In this document: one piece after another, positions 1 to 8,418 of the stretch
Layout of the letters: the number at the start of each line of letters is the position of its first letter
Numbering within the stretch: the stretch's first letter is position 1
From: Deltaproteobacteria bacterium
GTDB lineage: Bacteria; Myxococcota_C; UBA6777
Direction of reading: 5' to 3'
Length of the DNA stretch: 64,000 bases
Assembly: GCA_006226375.1 (NCBI GenBank)
Contig: SBHC01000008.1
Span: 62,001 to 126,000, forward strand
The notes under the pieces: model-generated
What the model saw: the letters and a program-made list of their open reading frames with translations, nothing else
Databases searched by the model: none
Told to the model about the DNA's origin: nothing
Made by a program: the position numbers and the translations under genes

Positions 1-15
1 ACAGACACTGTCTGT
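1..15. repeat. Short perfect palindrome at the window edge
   Basis: The first fifteen bases read ACAGACA, C, TGTCTGT, a 7-bp inverted repeat around one base. It lies just beyond the 3' end of the DUF1016 gene and could be the tip of a terminator or an element end. The flanking sequence is outside the window, so it cannot be assigned. Confidence 0.3.
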
Positions 16-49
16 TGGGTATTGAGCGCACAGCCGTAATAAAGCCTGT

Positions 50-1090
50 TCACGACTCATCCTCATCGGATTCTTGTGAGAGTTCTAACTCCAACTGTTC
101 AATGGTTGGGAGACTCGTTTGCAATTCTGCAGGCAGAGCACGAGTCAGCTCGTATTCTGCGACGCCCATAGGCTTGCTGTTGTCTTGAAGGGCAAACTCA
201 ACAACAGTCTGGTTCTTCCCACGACACAAGATGATGCCGATACTGGACTGATCATCAGGATGCTTCATCAAGTGGTCCACTGCCGACAGATAAAAGCTCA
301 TCTTCCCCGCATATTCCGGCAAAAACTTGCCCGACTTCAACTCAACAACAACAAAGCAGCGCAGGTGCAAATGGTAAAAGAGAAGATCCACATAATAGTC
401 TTCACCTCCAACCTCCAAATGAACCTGATTTCCGACAAAAGCAAAACCTTTGCCTAACTCCAATAAGAAGTCGCGAATGTGATGCACTAAAGCTTCTTCA
501 ACCTCACGCTCTTGCGCTTCTTTTCCCAACGACAGGAAATCGAATTTGTAGGGATCTTTGAGCGTCTGATGGGCCAGGTCGGATTGAGGCTTTGGGAGGG
601 TCTGGGAGAAGTTGGTCAAAGCCTTGCCCTCGCGCAGGTAAAGCCCTGAATCAATTTGCATCACAAGGATATCACGACTCCAGCCATATTCGATGGTTTG
701 TTGGGCATACCACAAGCGCTCGTCGGAGTCTTTGACCTTATCCAGCAAGCGCACATTGTGGCCCCAAGGAATTTGTCCAACAGCCTGTTGGACAATTTGC
801 TGCTCAGAATAAGTGTCTGCAAATTTACGCATATACAGCAGGTTCGTCCGAGAGAACCCTTTCATATCAGGGAAGGCTTGGCGCAAATCTGTGGAGAGTT
901 GTTCAACAACTTTGGCACCCCAGCCCTGCACTTGCTGCCTTTGCAGAAGATCGGCTCCAATTTGCCAGTAGAGCAGCAACATTTCACTGTTGACAGCAAG
1001 AGCTGCACGGAGTTGAGCCTGTTGGATTCGCTCTTTGAGTTCCTCAAGAAAAGCTCCATAACCCTCAACAGAAGGAAGAGTTTCTGACAT
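50..1090 (-). CDS. DUF1016/YhcG-type PDDEXK nuclease family protein
   Basis: The 346-residue protein matches the YhcG/DUF1016 architecture. The N-terminal helical half contains the family-typical LLYWQIGADLL and GWGAKVVEQLSTDL stretches. The C-terminal half carries a PDDEXK-type core: an Asp in YYVDLLFYH, then VVVELKSGKF with the E-x-K pair. Such proteins are putative nucleases often found near restriction-modification, toxin or mobile loci; the substrate is unknown. AGGAG lies seven bases before the ATG. The gene is next to degraded mobile-type DNA at 1240-2010, including a shard of a second copy of the same family, so it probably sits in an old island. The family assignment is firm; the nuclease role is inferred. 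Confidence 0.85.
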   Translation of the reverse strand: MSETLPSVEGYGAFLEELKERIQQAQLRAALAVNSEMLLLYWQIGADLLQRQQVQGWGAKVVEQLSTDLRQAFPDMKGFSRTNLLYMRKFADTYSEQQIVQQAVGQIPWGHNVRLLDKVKDSDERLWYAQQTIEYGWSRDILVMQIDSGLYLREGKALTNFSQTLPKPQSDLAHQTLKDPYKFDFLSLGKEAQEREVEEALVHHIRDFLLELGKGFAFVGNQVHLEVGGEDYYVDLLFYHLHLRCFVVVELKSGKFLPEYAGKMSFYLSAVDHLMKHPDDQSSIGIILCRGKNQTVVEFALQDNSKPMGVAEYELTRALPAELQTSLPTIEQLELELSQESDEDES

Positions 1091-1239
1091 TCAAAAGCTC
1101 CTGTGTCTACGAACAAGCAGTTTCAAGCGCTCAGGAGTATACAACAGTCCCAAGACCCTCGGCACGTTTTATCCACTCCCGGAGCGAGTTCCTCGGCAGA
1201 AGCGTTGGAGGCGCAAAGCCACCCCATGAGAGGCCTTCT

Positions 1240-1662
1240 CTACCAGCATGGGACAGCAACAAATTGGGCTTCTGGTGAGAGCGAAAGCAGCGGACGCAAA
1301 GCTCGTTCAGAGACTCCACAGTCGCCCACCTGAATGGGAATGGGCAGCAAGGAGTGAATCAGTTCTCATACCTCTGGAGCCAACTTCATAAGATTGAGAA
1401 ATTGAGTCACTCTTGGCCGACTGTATCCATGTTCCTCAGCAAGACCTGCCCTTGACACATTACCTTGCTCCAACAGCTCCTGCCATTGTCTGGCTTGCAA
1501 CAACATCTTCTGGATTGGAAGAAGATCTGGTTTCGCCTCAACAGGCTCAGTGCGAACCAACAACCAGACCCAGCCATCTTGTTTTCGTTTGCGAATCTTC
1601 CAGAATGGGAAGCTGTAGTCGAGGATGTTGATTTTTTGCTGAGCGTCTGTCCTGGGGAGCAT
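1240..1662 (-). pseudogene. Decayed HTH protein (recombinase-associated type)
   Basis: The first 98 codons end in an HTH-like stretch, LAEEHGYSRPRVTQFLNLMKLAPEV, which is cut here at an in-frame TGA (1366-1368). Translation continues in the same frame past the TGA and gives VSERALRPLLSLSPEAQ before a TAG at 1240-1242. An HTH followed by an SERALRPL-type tail is what I recall from small DNA-binding proteins encoded beside serine recombinases, so one nonsense mutation seems to have split a single gene. No recombinase catalytic domain is visible. A functional 98-aa protein or TGA readthrough cannot be excluded. Confidence 0.5.
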
Positions 1663-1731
1663 TCAAAACCGTCCTTTCCTTTCATGGATTGCGATGGCTT
1701 TATTCGCTTAATGTCTCAATGGTACCTTAAG

Positions 1732-1762
1732 ACGCCCTGGAAAGTGTTGCTGGGCGTTTTTC
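1732..1762 (+). terminator. Possible intrinsic terminator
   Basis: ACGCCC (1732-1737) pairs with GGGCGT (1752-1757) across a 14-base loop, followed by TTTTT. The orientation suits a plus-strand transcript, but no plus-strand gene remains upstream, so this is probably a leftover of the decayed region. Confidence 0.45.
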
Positions 1763-1839
1763 ATTTTAGCCACCGATACCCTCCTTCCTTCCCCCTCCTC
1801 TGCCATGCTTCATTGCTTCATTAATTGAGGGGTCCACGG

Positions 1840-1878
1840 CAGACCTATAAGCAGCCAAGGGGGCTGCTTATCTGTCTG
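1840..1878. repeat. Strong imperfect hairpin in decayed DNA
   Basis: ATAAGCAGCC (1847-1856) and GGCTGCTTAT (1862-1871) form a perfect 10-bp stem with a five-base loop. After a 2x2 mismatch the stem resumes with CAGAC and GTCTG. No T-run follows on either side, so it is not a convincing terminator. The rest of 1663-1907 shows no coding sequence. Confidence 0.5.
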
Positions 1879-1907
1879 TTACAAAGCAACATTCAGGTGT
1901 AATACGG

Positions 1908-2010
1908 ATCACACAAAGAGCAGATCCACATACGAGTCTTCGCCTCCGACCTCTGGATGAACCTGATTTCCGATAAAAGCGAAGCCCTTACCCAATTCAA
2001 GTATCGATCG
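1908..2010 (-). pseudogene. Fragment of a second DUF1016 gene
   Basis: About 100 bp resemble the intact DUF1016 gene at about 370-470 in the same orientation. Minus-strand translation gives GFAFIGNQVHPEVGGED followed by SYVDLLF and a stop, against GFAFVGNQVHLEVGGED and YYVDLLF in the intact copy. Only the strand carrying the PDDEXK Asp remains; the E-x-K part and the N-terminal half are gone. It is a shard of a paralogue left by deletion. Confidence 0.8.
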
Positions 2011-2067
2011 GAGTTATACGATGTGCCGCCTGCCAACTGGTACACGGTATGACAAAGTCATAAGTTG

Positions 2068-2097
2068 TTGACATCTCTCCCCTCTCGCTGTCATAAA
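2068..2097 (+). promoter_or_regulatory. Candidate sigma70 promoter for the SNase-like gene
   Basis: TTGACA at 2068-2073 is a consensus -35 box. CATAAA at 2092-2097 (four of six matches) follows after 18 bases. The ATG of the secreted nuclease gene is 47 bases downstream. Sequence match only. Confidence 0.45.
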
Positions 2098-2144
2098 AAA
2101 ATTCAAAGATATGTGGGGGAGGCCCCCACCCAAGGAACATTCCC

Positions 2145-2885
2145 ATGAATGCTAGAACCTTATGGTGCGTTGTCCTGGTCTTATGGGTCGTTGCAGGCGG
2201 CTGGCAGGAAGAGTCAGAAGCGCGACGACGTTCGCGCTCAACCGTGTACCTGAATGAATCTCGCACGAATGTGTACTGGAATGATGGCGATAGCTTCCGC
2301 GTGGTGGGTTATTCACGAAGAGGAGTACGCGCTCGTATTGCCGGGTTCAACACCCTCGAAAACCACGGACCTGTTCATCGATGGGGGACCTGGAAAGCCC
2401 ACGAGTTACTTGGCATAGCTTGGAAGGCAACCGAAGTTGCACGACGTGGCGTCTGGAACTGTCAAAAGGTCGGAAAACGCGATGCCTACAAACGCATCCT
2501 GGTGTCTTGCCCCGACCTGGCGCGGGCTCTCATCTCTAAGGGGTTAGCCCATGTCTACAGCGTTCGTGGACGCGGTGATGCCACCCTGCTTCGCATCCAG
2601 CAAACAGCACAACGACAGCGCCGAGGAATGTGGGCCAAGGGCGTCCCCTCCCACATTGTCACCAGCCTGCACTCTGCCGCAGAACGCCAACGCAATCCAT
2701 ACAACCGACTGATCTCAACACGTTCCGGAGCCACGCTCAAACACAGGCATTCCCGTTATTATCGTACCTGCCAGTGGATCTGCTTGAAAGGCTCATGCAT
2801 GCTCTACGTACCTTACAAAAAGCGCTATGGCTACCGTCGTGCGTCCTGTCTTCGTCGCTCCACGACGACCGACACAGACCCCTAA
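2145..2885 (+). CDS. Secreted thermonuclease (SNase-like) family protein
   Basis: The 246-residue protein starts with a hydrophobic signal-like segment (residues 5-20), so it is probably exported. The staphylococcal-nuclease fold is recognisable: NDGDSFRV holds the Asp equivalent to D21, RIAGFNTLE holds counterparts of R35, T41 and E43, and DAYKRILV holds the R87 counterpart. The residue matching Ca-binding D40 is Asn. LARALISKGLAHVY matches the helix after the active site. The last 60 residues are basic and Cys-containing, with no recognised domain. The gene is solitary, preceded by a consensus-like promoter. A sugar-non-specific nuclease is likely, although the D40N change leaves activity open. 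Confidence 0.75.
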   Translation: MNARTLWCVVLVLWVVAGGWQEESEARRRSRSTVYLNESRTNVYWNDGDSFRVVGYSRRGVRARIAGFNTLENHGPVHRWGTWKAHELLGIAWKATEVARRGVWNCQKVGKRDAYKRILVSCPDLARALISKGLAHVYSVRGRGDATLLRIQQTAQRQRRGMWAKGVPSHIVTSLHSAAERQRNPYNRLISTRSGATLKHRHSRYYRTCQWICLKGSCMLYVPYKKRYGYRRASCLRRSTTTDTDP

Positions 2886-3027
2886 CACAAAGTCTGGAAT
2901 AGGAGAATCTTGGGATATCAGGCGGTTCGATGGGGCATTTTTGTGGTATGTCTGCCAGTCCATTACAAACAACTTCGAATGTATCGAAGTTGCATGAATC
3001 TGAGACTGCTTTGGCTTTGTAGGACCT

Positions 3028-3825
3028 TCAGCGTGGCATGGGTCCACAGAACCTCTTTACGCCCGCTTTGTAAACCTTGTGTTTGAGAGTCATAGTACAA
3101 AGCTGTCGTTGTCTCAACGGATCCACCATTTTTTTACCCGCATGGAAGGATTGAACATACACAGAACCATCGAGCCCAACCCAACACAAGACTCGTTGTC
3201 TCAGGAGAGCAGGAAGACGCACACCCCCAGCCCACTTTTGGAAGGCGCAATGGTACCAGTACACTCCCAAAGGCGAGCGCGTTTTCTTGAAGAGCGTTCG
3301 CTTATAACCAGGTGCCCACACCTTGCCGCGACGTTTTGCAACCATCTTTCCAACGGGTGTGAACCCAACCTGGAGCTTCATCTTCGATATGTTCATGCCC
3401 CACATCGCATGCTTACCACCAGTCATGGAATCAAGGATGAAACCACCCTTGACACACGCTTTCAGATCGTACGTTTTGCAAGGGGTATTCAAGTCACGAA
3501 CGATGCGATCCCACCTTTTTTTGTTTTTGCCAGTCGCCTTCGTTCGATCCCACCAGAACTGGACATATGTAGGACAGTTCATCCGGTAGTACACAGTCAG
3601 GGCATCGGAGAACTTGTTGAGTTCCTCCTTCTTTAGAGCCTGTTTGCTCGCTAGAGTCAAATGGATAGCGATTTTGTCGACAACTTTGCGGCATTTTTGT
3701 GTGGGGTCTGCCTGAGAAAGAGAAGGAGCCAGGAACAGAAACATCCCCAACACGACCAATAGCAAGTGGAACCCTACTTGGGTTCGAAACAGCGTCGGGG
3801 AGGATGAGATTGTTGGTGGTGTCAT
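3028..3825 (-). CDS. Exported protein of unknown function
   Basis: The 265-residue protein begins with a signal peptide whose hydrophobic core is LLLVVLGMFLFLAPSLS, followed by SQA-DP as a probable signal peptidase I site. The mature part is basic and contains about nine cysteines, which suggests disulfides in the periplasm or outside the cell. I recognise no domain. It stands alone, convergent with the SNase-like gene. Confidence 0.6.
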   Translation of the reverse strand: MTPPTISSSPTLFRTQVGFHLLLVVLGMFLFLAPSLSQADPTQKCRKVVDKIAIHLTLASKQALKKEELNKFSDALTVYYRMNCPTYVQFWWDRTKATGKNKKRWDRIVRDLNTPCKTYDLKACVKGGFILDSMTGGKHAMWGMNISKMKLQVGFTPVGKMVAKRRGKVWAPGYKRTLFKKTRSPLGVYWYHCAFQKWAGGVRLPALLRQRVLCWVGLDGSVYVQSFHAGKKMVDPLRQRQLCTMTLKHKVYKAGVKRFCGPMPR

Positions 3826-4370
3826 GTTTTCTCCTGATACAGATGGATACCAGTACCTTCTTTTCCCCGATGTTTACAGGACTTCGAGAAGAAGTGGTTT
3901 TGGTGCGATGAACTCTTGTGTTGTCTGCTTTTCATAGGATAGGAGAAAACACGCCGCTGCTCAACAACAAACTGGCCCACGAGACCCAGAAAGTTGGGAT
4001 GACAGCCTGCGCATCGGGTGGCTGTATCTTCTCATCTGGGGTGACAGCTCATCAACTCCAGGACAAAAAACACCGCTGGGTGCGGATGGGTTTCTGACCC
4101 CGTCTGCGGGTGGGGCTGAGACCTCGGCCTAGGTCTCGGGCACTATCTGCAGGAGAGGCAACTCATCACCGCCTGAGGTCCTTAGCACGAGCAACCTCCT
4201 CTTCTGATGGGTTAAAGCTCTTTTTGTAAGGAACGAGGAAGCTTGATGGCCATATCGCACCTTTGGAAAATGTTCAAAACCTATTGAACGTTTCGCACTC
4301 GACCTGCGAACAGCAGCTGAGCGAAGGCACGTTAACGGCCAAACCGTTTGATACTGGAGAAGAGTGATTA
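3826..4370. other. Intergenic, 545 bp, no supported gene
   Basis: No convincing coding sequence. It holds a hairpin at 4116-4139 and a small inverted repeat, GTTCAA...TTGAAC, at 4272-4289. A minus-strand frame at 4129-4374 has no recognisable product and no good start. Confidence 0.5.
4116..4139. repeat. Intergenic hairpin
   Basis: GAGACCT (4118-4124) pairs perfectly with AGGTCTC (4131-4137) around a six-base loop, extended by a G-T and a C-G pair. It lies in a GC-rich patch without a T-run. A structured RNA is possible but unsupported. Confidence 0.35.
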
Positions 4371-5246
4371 TCAAGCAAAGTCCTTAAGGAGGGCTTCCGA
4401 AATCATCTTACCAAGCTGGTCACAAGCCTTTGGACTGTCCCCAGAGTAAAGTTTGCGATCGATATGAGTTGCTCCAGTCACCTTCTCATTGATGATCCGC
4501 ATGCCCTGTTGCTCAAGCTTCTCGCATTGAAACCAGGGGAGTTGGCCCGGAAGATAGCCGATAGAAGGTGACTGCTTGTCAAGGCTGTCTGGAAAGGCAC
4601 ACAGTTCATACCCTTTGTAGGGATGCGGCCCATCACCGTTCGACGTAGTAGCCAAAAGGGCGGCTGGGCCATGACATACGGCGACGAGGTATCGATCAGA
4701 GTCGCTGACCCAACGAATCAATGTGCCGACATTCTCATCGTCGGGTAGGCCAACCATCGCACCATGACCCCCTGGAAGAAACAGGGCCACATACGGTGAG
4801 CTTTCATTGAGTTCCCCTCGAGCGACAAGGTCAGCTAAGGACAGGGGGAAGTCAAACTTGGCCTGGTTGTCTTTCAAAAATCCAAGCACAGCCTTATCCT
4901 TTTTTGGAATCGACCACTGCTCAAGAATGGCGGGTTTTCCGGTCGGAGTCACCACGTCAAAGTCGAACCCAGCATCAACCAGATGCATCAAAGGCACAGT
5001 CGTTTCCTGTACGTTTTGGCCTGTCGAAAACAACACACCGCTGGTCATTTCTAAATAACGTTCTTCGGTGCACAAGACCAGGATCTTCTTGTCACCAGAG
5101 TACTTCCTGCCGTTGAAGTTGGCTGGCTTGTAGCCACTCTTGCTGTCAACGCCAAGAAAGAGACCAAGTGGAGAAGGGATGAAGCCTTGACCGTCCTTCT
5201 CTGCAGAGGGAGCCATCCCAAAAATCCTTTTTATCCATGAGCCCAT
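4371..5246 (-). CDS. hchA: Hsp31-type DJ-1/PfpI protein (HchA-like)
   Basis: The 291-residue protein is close in length to E. coli HchA (283 aa). The nucleophile elbow LVAVCHGPAALL carries Cys191-His192, matching Cys185-His186 of E. coli. GGHGAMVGLPDD, GYELCAFPDSLDK and the C-terminal THIDRKLYSGDSP segment also fit. Family members are chaperones and glyoxalase or deglycase-type enzymes acting against methylglyoxal damage; which activity dominates here cannot be read from sequence. The chosen ATG has AGGAG seven to eight bases upstream; an upstream in-frame extension has none. An AraC-type regulator gene lies directly upstream in the same orientation and may control it. Confidence 0.85.
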   Translation of the reverse strand: MGSWIKRIFGMAPSAEKDGQGFIPSPLGLFLGVDSKSGYKPANFNGRKYSGDKKILVLCTEERYLEMTSGVLFSTGQNVQETTVPLMHLVDAGFDFDVVTPTGKPAILEQWSIPKKDKAVLGFLKDNQAKFDFPLSLADLVARGELNESSPYVALFLPGGHGAMVGLPDDENVGTLIRWVSDSDRYLVAVCHGPAALLATTSNGDGPHPYKGYELCAFPDSLDKQSPSIGYLPGQLPWFQCEKLEQQGMRIINEKVTGATHIDRKLYSGDSPKACDQLGKMISEALLKDFA

Positions 5247-5410
5247 GTTAATTCTCCTGTTCCTGAGATTGTTCCGTTGGGTTCGCCACCTCAACGAAGT
5301 CAAAGTCTGTCTACTGAAGAGGAGAATAATCTTCCGATGAAGGTTCGTCATTCACAGATCATGACAATGTAGTAGCAAAAGACGACATTCTGCTTTCAAG
5401 GCTCTCTGCC

Positions 5411-6400
5411 CTAAAGGCTGCGAACCTCTTCGGGCGTCATTCCTGTCCAGGATTGGAAGGCGCGAAAGAAAGAGCTGGGTTCGCCGAAACCAAGAAGAAA
5501 GGAGATCTCCATATGAGTGAGATCCGTGCTGGTGAGGTAGTAGCGAGCAAGCTCCTCACGAGTCTGGTTGAGGAGCGTTTGAAAGCTTGTTTTCTCTTGG
5601 CTCAGACGCCGTTGCAACGTTCGTTTCCCTACGGCGAGTTTTCGTGCCACCTGCTCAATGCTACAAGTACCTCCAGGGAGGGCTTCCAGCAAGACAGCTC
5701 GCACACGTTCGGTTGTAGTGGCCGAGTTCTGCAACGTTGAGAGGCGTTGTTTCAAGGCCGGCTCAAAGATCTCCCACATGGCATGGTCAACGGTGAGAAA
5801 AGGAAGTGTCGCGTCTTTCATTGAGAAAACAATCGAGTCATGCGAACCCGACTTGAGGGGAACACCACAGTAGTCTTCAAGTTGCTCGTGCTGTTGGGGA
5901 AGTTGGACCATCGTTATTGCAAGAGGATTGACCCTCTCTCTTGTCGCAAGCCGAGTAATCTTAATGAAAAAGAATAGCTCCATCGCGACAAAGGAAGCGA
6001 CAGGCTGGAACGTCTTATCAAGCCAATCAAAGGTCAACTTCAATTCATTTTCACTCTTCTGAACATGGAGTTTCACTGGGGCCATTAACCTTTTGTAAAG
6101 GCTCATACGCTCTGCAGCTGCGACCAGATGTTTGCTGCATAAAGCTGCAAACACTGGTGGGCTGAATAGCTCAGGGGAGAAGCTCTCAATCAAACGCATA
6201 GGGAGCAGTGGATCTTTGGCCTCAGCTTCAACACCGACCCACAAACGAGTGTGCTCATCTTTGCTCAAGCTAAACCTATCCTGAAGCACCAGGTCTTCCG
6301 GTAACGAAGCTCGACGCAAGACATCCACTGGAGCCATACCCAGCTCTTGGAGCATCAACTGCCACCCTTTCTCTATGGGAAAGTCCGTTGGTTTGTTCAT
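5411..6400 (-). CDS. AraC family regulator (OruR/ArgR-like layout)
   Basis: The 329-residue protein has the long arabinose-binding-like N-terminal domain (residues about 15-210) and a C-terminal AraC HTH pair. The latter includes VARKLAVGKRTLQRRLSQE and the second-helix signature MEISFLLGFGEPSSFFRAF. AGGAG lies five bases before the chosen ATG. It precedes the hchA-like gene by about 164 bp on the same strand. It is clearly paralogous to the regulator at 26406-27392: both share EAEAKDPLLP or EEEAKDPLLP and LNQTRE. The ligand is unknown; regulation of the adjacent gene is inferred. Confidence 0.88.
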   Translation of the reverse strand: MNKPTDFPIEKGWQLMLQELGMAPVDVLRRASLPEDLVLQDRFSLSKDEHTRLWVGVEAEAKDPLLPMRLIESFSPELFSPPVFAALCSKHLVAAAERMSLYKRLMAPVKLHVQKSENELKLTFDWLDKTFQPVASFVAMELFFFIKITRLATRERVNPLAITMVQLPQQHEQLEDYCGVPLKSGSHDSIVFSMKDATLPFLTVDHAMWEIFEPALKQRLSTLQNSATTTERVRAVLLEALPGGTCSIEQVARKLAVGKRTLQRRLSQEKTSFQTLLNQTREELARYYLTSTDLTHMEISFLLGFGEPSSFFRAFQSWTGMTPEEVRSL

Positions 6401-6805
6401 CATCACTCCTATCAACTTTGCTCCACCATTGCCTTAAACCCTCTCGTAACAATCCATTCTCAATGTACAGAATCCTACATTGTCTGCTATGTCCTTTCAC
6501 GACATTCCACTAGCAGATGGCGTCAAAATGCAAGGATGTCCTTGGACAGTAGGTTGTTGCGCATTTCGACTGGCATAGACAATGATTCAGTGACAGAGTA
6601 GCGTAGTTTGGTTTCATTGGAGAGGAAGAGAGAGTGTGAGGAGACAAAAAGAGGGATGACTTGCGGGGTCCGCCTTTGGTTGGCTTCGTGTAGATACACC
6701 CAGCGACACCTTCCGATTTTCTTATTGTCTTAATTAATGATTGTATGGTCCACAAGTATCCACAATTGAATTCCATTCGATTCCTCCCTCAAGGAGCCAA
6801 GCAAG
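6401..6805. other. Intergenic, about 400 bp
   Basis: Divergent upstream region of the AraC gene (minus) and the membrane protein gene (plus). It becomes AT-rich near 6715-6780, as expected for promoters. I could not place convincing -35/-10 pairs or a repeat. Confidence 0.4.
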
Positions 6806-7600
6806 ATGAAGAAGTTAACCATCCTACAGTTGATCATGATAGCTTCCGGCTTACTCGTTGGCCTCGCCATCTTCCTCACCTACCTCACAACATCAGGAGA
6901 AGGTAGCTTCACCCTAACAGAGGCTATCATTTTCATGATGTTACTCTTTGTCCCTTTTTACTTGATGCTTCGCTTTGGGGGCCGCCTTGGAGAAGACTTC
7001 GCGATAAAAAGAGGGAAACCGTTGCAAGCCTGGGCCGGACAGCGCTATGGAAGCTTCCATTTTCATTACAGGAATCCCCTGTTGATGACCATCGAGGAGT
7101 CCAATCAACAAGACGCTGATGTCCTCTCACCGACCAACTCCTACGCCACAATCCCACTCCACGGAGAAGCCATTGTTGCCTCTTACAAGTACGGTGGAGA
7201 TGACCTCGATCAAGTCGTGTACTACATCCACAAAGAGTTCCCCATCCCTGAAGATGCACATCGACTCGGTGGCGCTGTTTGTCTCTACCCCAAAAGTTGG
7301 GATCACAAACACCATGGAAAAAACATGGCCCACTTCGAAGCAACTCACCAAACATTTGGCAAAAAGTTTTATGTGTTCTACCGCCCAAAGGCCCACGACT
7401 TTGTCCGCGACTTCTTCACGTACGATATGCAGCATAAGTTGGTCGCCTATGGGCTCCCAGAGCTTGTCATCCTCATCTGGCCCAAGGGCGCAAAGCTGCT
7501 CATAAACTCCGGTCTTTCAAAGACAGAGGACTATGAGAAGAGCTTCCGAAAGATCGAACCTGTGCTGCTATCGTTGCTCGACTTTCTACATGCCCGATAG
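6806..7600 (+). CDS. Membrane protein of unknown function
   Basis: The 264-residue protein has two N-terminal transmembrane segments (about 7-28 and 40-58), then a soluble domain of about 200 residues rich in aromatics and His (QRYGSFHFHYRNP, WDHKHHGKNMAHFEATH). AAGGAG lies upstream of the ATG. I recognise no family. It ends convergent with the lipoprotein gene at 7687. Confidence 0.6.
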   Translation: MKKLTILQLIMIASGLLVGLAIFLTYLTTSGEGSFTLTEAIIFMMLLFVPFYLMLRFGGRLGEDFAIKRGKPLQAWAGQRYGSFHFHYRNPLLMTIEESNQQDADVLSPTNSYATIPLHGEAIVASYKYGGDDLDQVVYYIHKEFPIPEDAHRLGGAVCLYPKSWDHKHHGKNMAHFEATHQTFGKKFYVFYRPKAHDFVRDFFTYDMQHKLVAYGLPELVILIWPKGAKLLINSGLSKTEDYEKSFRKIEPVLLSLLDFLHAR

Positions 7601-7686
7601 CAGCATCCCTTTCCGCACACCACTACCATTAACTTCGTAACACCAGTCCGTTGCGAGCCAAGGAAGGAAGCCTGCTTTGGGCTTGG

Positions 7687-8115
7687 CTACTGAACCTCTG
7701 CCGCAACCCAATACGATTGAGCCGTAGTAGCAGGTCCTACATTTCGCACCACACACATGTTGCTCTCAACGACAAAGCTGTGCTTGTCGAGAAGGGAACC
7801 GGCTTGGTCCTTCTCGCTATAAAATTCAAGCGAAAAATTAGCAGGTTTTGAGAAGCCATTGCAGAACAAGAAAGAGGTACCTCTTGTGTTGTCTTTGTAC
7901 GATAACTTGGAAGGATTGCTGGGGTTGGAAGACTTCGCTTCTGCTCCGACCTCGAATCCGTCCCCCATCTTACCGTTATAGAGGACAAAAACAAGCTTCC
8001 CGTCTGCATAATAGGCGGCTGTCGGAGGCATAAGGCAAGAGGTTAACAGAGAGAGAAGAAAACAGCACCCCAATACGATGCAAACGGCTTTGAACTTATG
8101 TTGTATCGCTTTCAT
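7687..8115 (-). CDS. Small lipoprotein of unknown function
   Basis: From the chosen ATG (GGGAGAT about seven bases upstream) the product is 142 residues. A signal peptide ends in LLTSC, a good lipobox, so it is a probable lipoprotein. The remaining 115 residues contain two further cysteines and no recognised domain. Confidence 0.6.
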   Translation of the reverse strand: MKAIQHKFKAVCIVLGCCFLLSLLTSCLMPPTAAYYADGKLVFVLYNGKMGDGFEVGAEAKSSNPSNPSKLSYKDNTRGTSFLFCNGFSKPANFSLEFYSEKDQAGSLLDKHSFVVESNMCVVRNVGPATTAQSYWVAAEVQ

Positions 8116-8292
8116 TTCATGATCTCCCAAGCTACGTGGTTCACCGATGCTCTCCTAGGTTGTGAGGATGAGCATGGACTGCTTGCCTTCCACGATTGAT
8201 ACCACACTTCCTAAAGAGTAGTAGCAATCGAATATAGAAGTGTTTTTTCTGAGTCGTTTGCAATGAGAAAGCAAAGGTGTCTACGTTTGAAG

Positions 8293-8326
8293 ACAGGGAG
8301 TGTGCAGGACTGTGCACAGGGAGTGT
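8293..8326 (+). promoter_or_regulatory. Two 11-bp direct repeats
   Basis: ACAGGGAGTGT occurs at 8293-8303 and 8316-8326, a centre distance of 23 bp (about two helical turns). Spacing of this kind suits a regulator binding one face of DNA upstream of the lipoprotein gene at 8516. A chance duplication is possible. Confidence 0.35.
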
Positions 8327-8408
8327 CCATGGACTTGTACACTGTTTCGTTCCTCTCCAAAACATCGATAACGGGTTTACTCGTTCAGGCCAAGAATACG
8401 GGACCTAA

Positions 8409-8418
8409 CCCCCCCCCC
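8409..8418 (+). repeat. C10 homopolymer
   Basis: Ten consecutive C residues lie about 100 bases before the start of the Cys-repeat lipoprotein gene. Tracts of this length slip during replication and can alter promoter spacing in phase-variable surface genes; that role is only a possibility here. Confidence 0.5.

Noticed and set aside
4129-4374. 81-codon minus-strand frame
   Set aside because: Overlaps the 3' end of the hchA-like gene, lacks a plausible start, and the product is unrecognisable.
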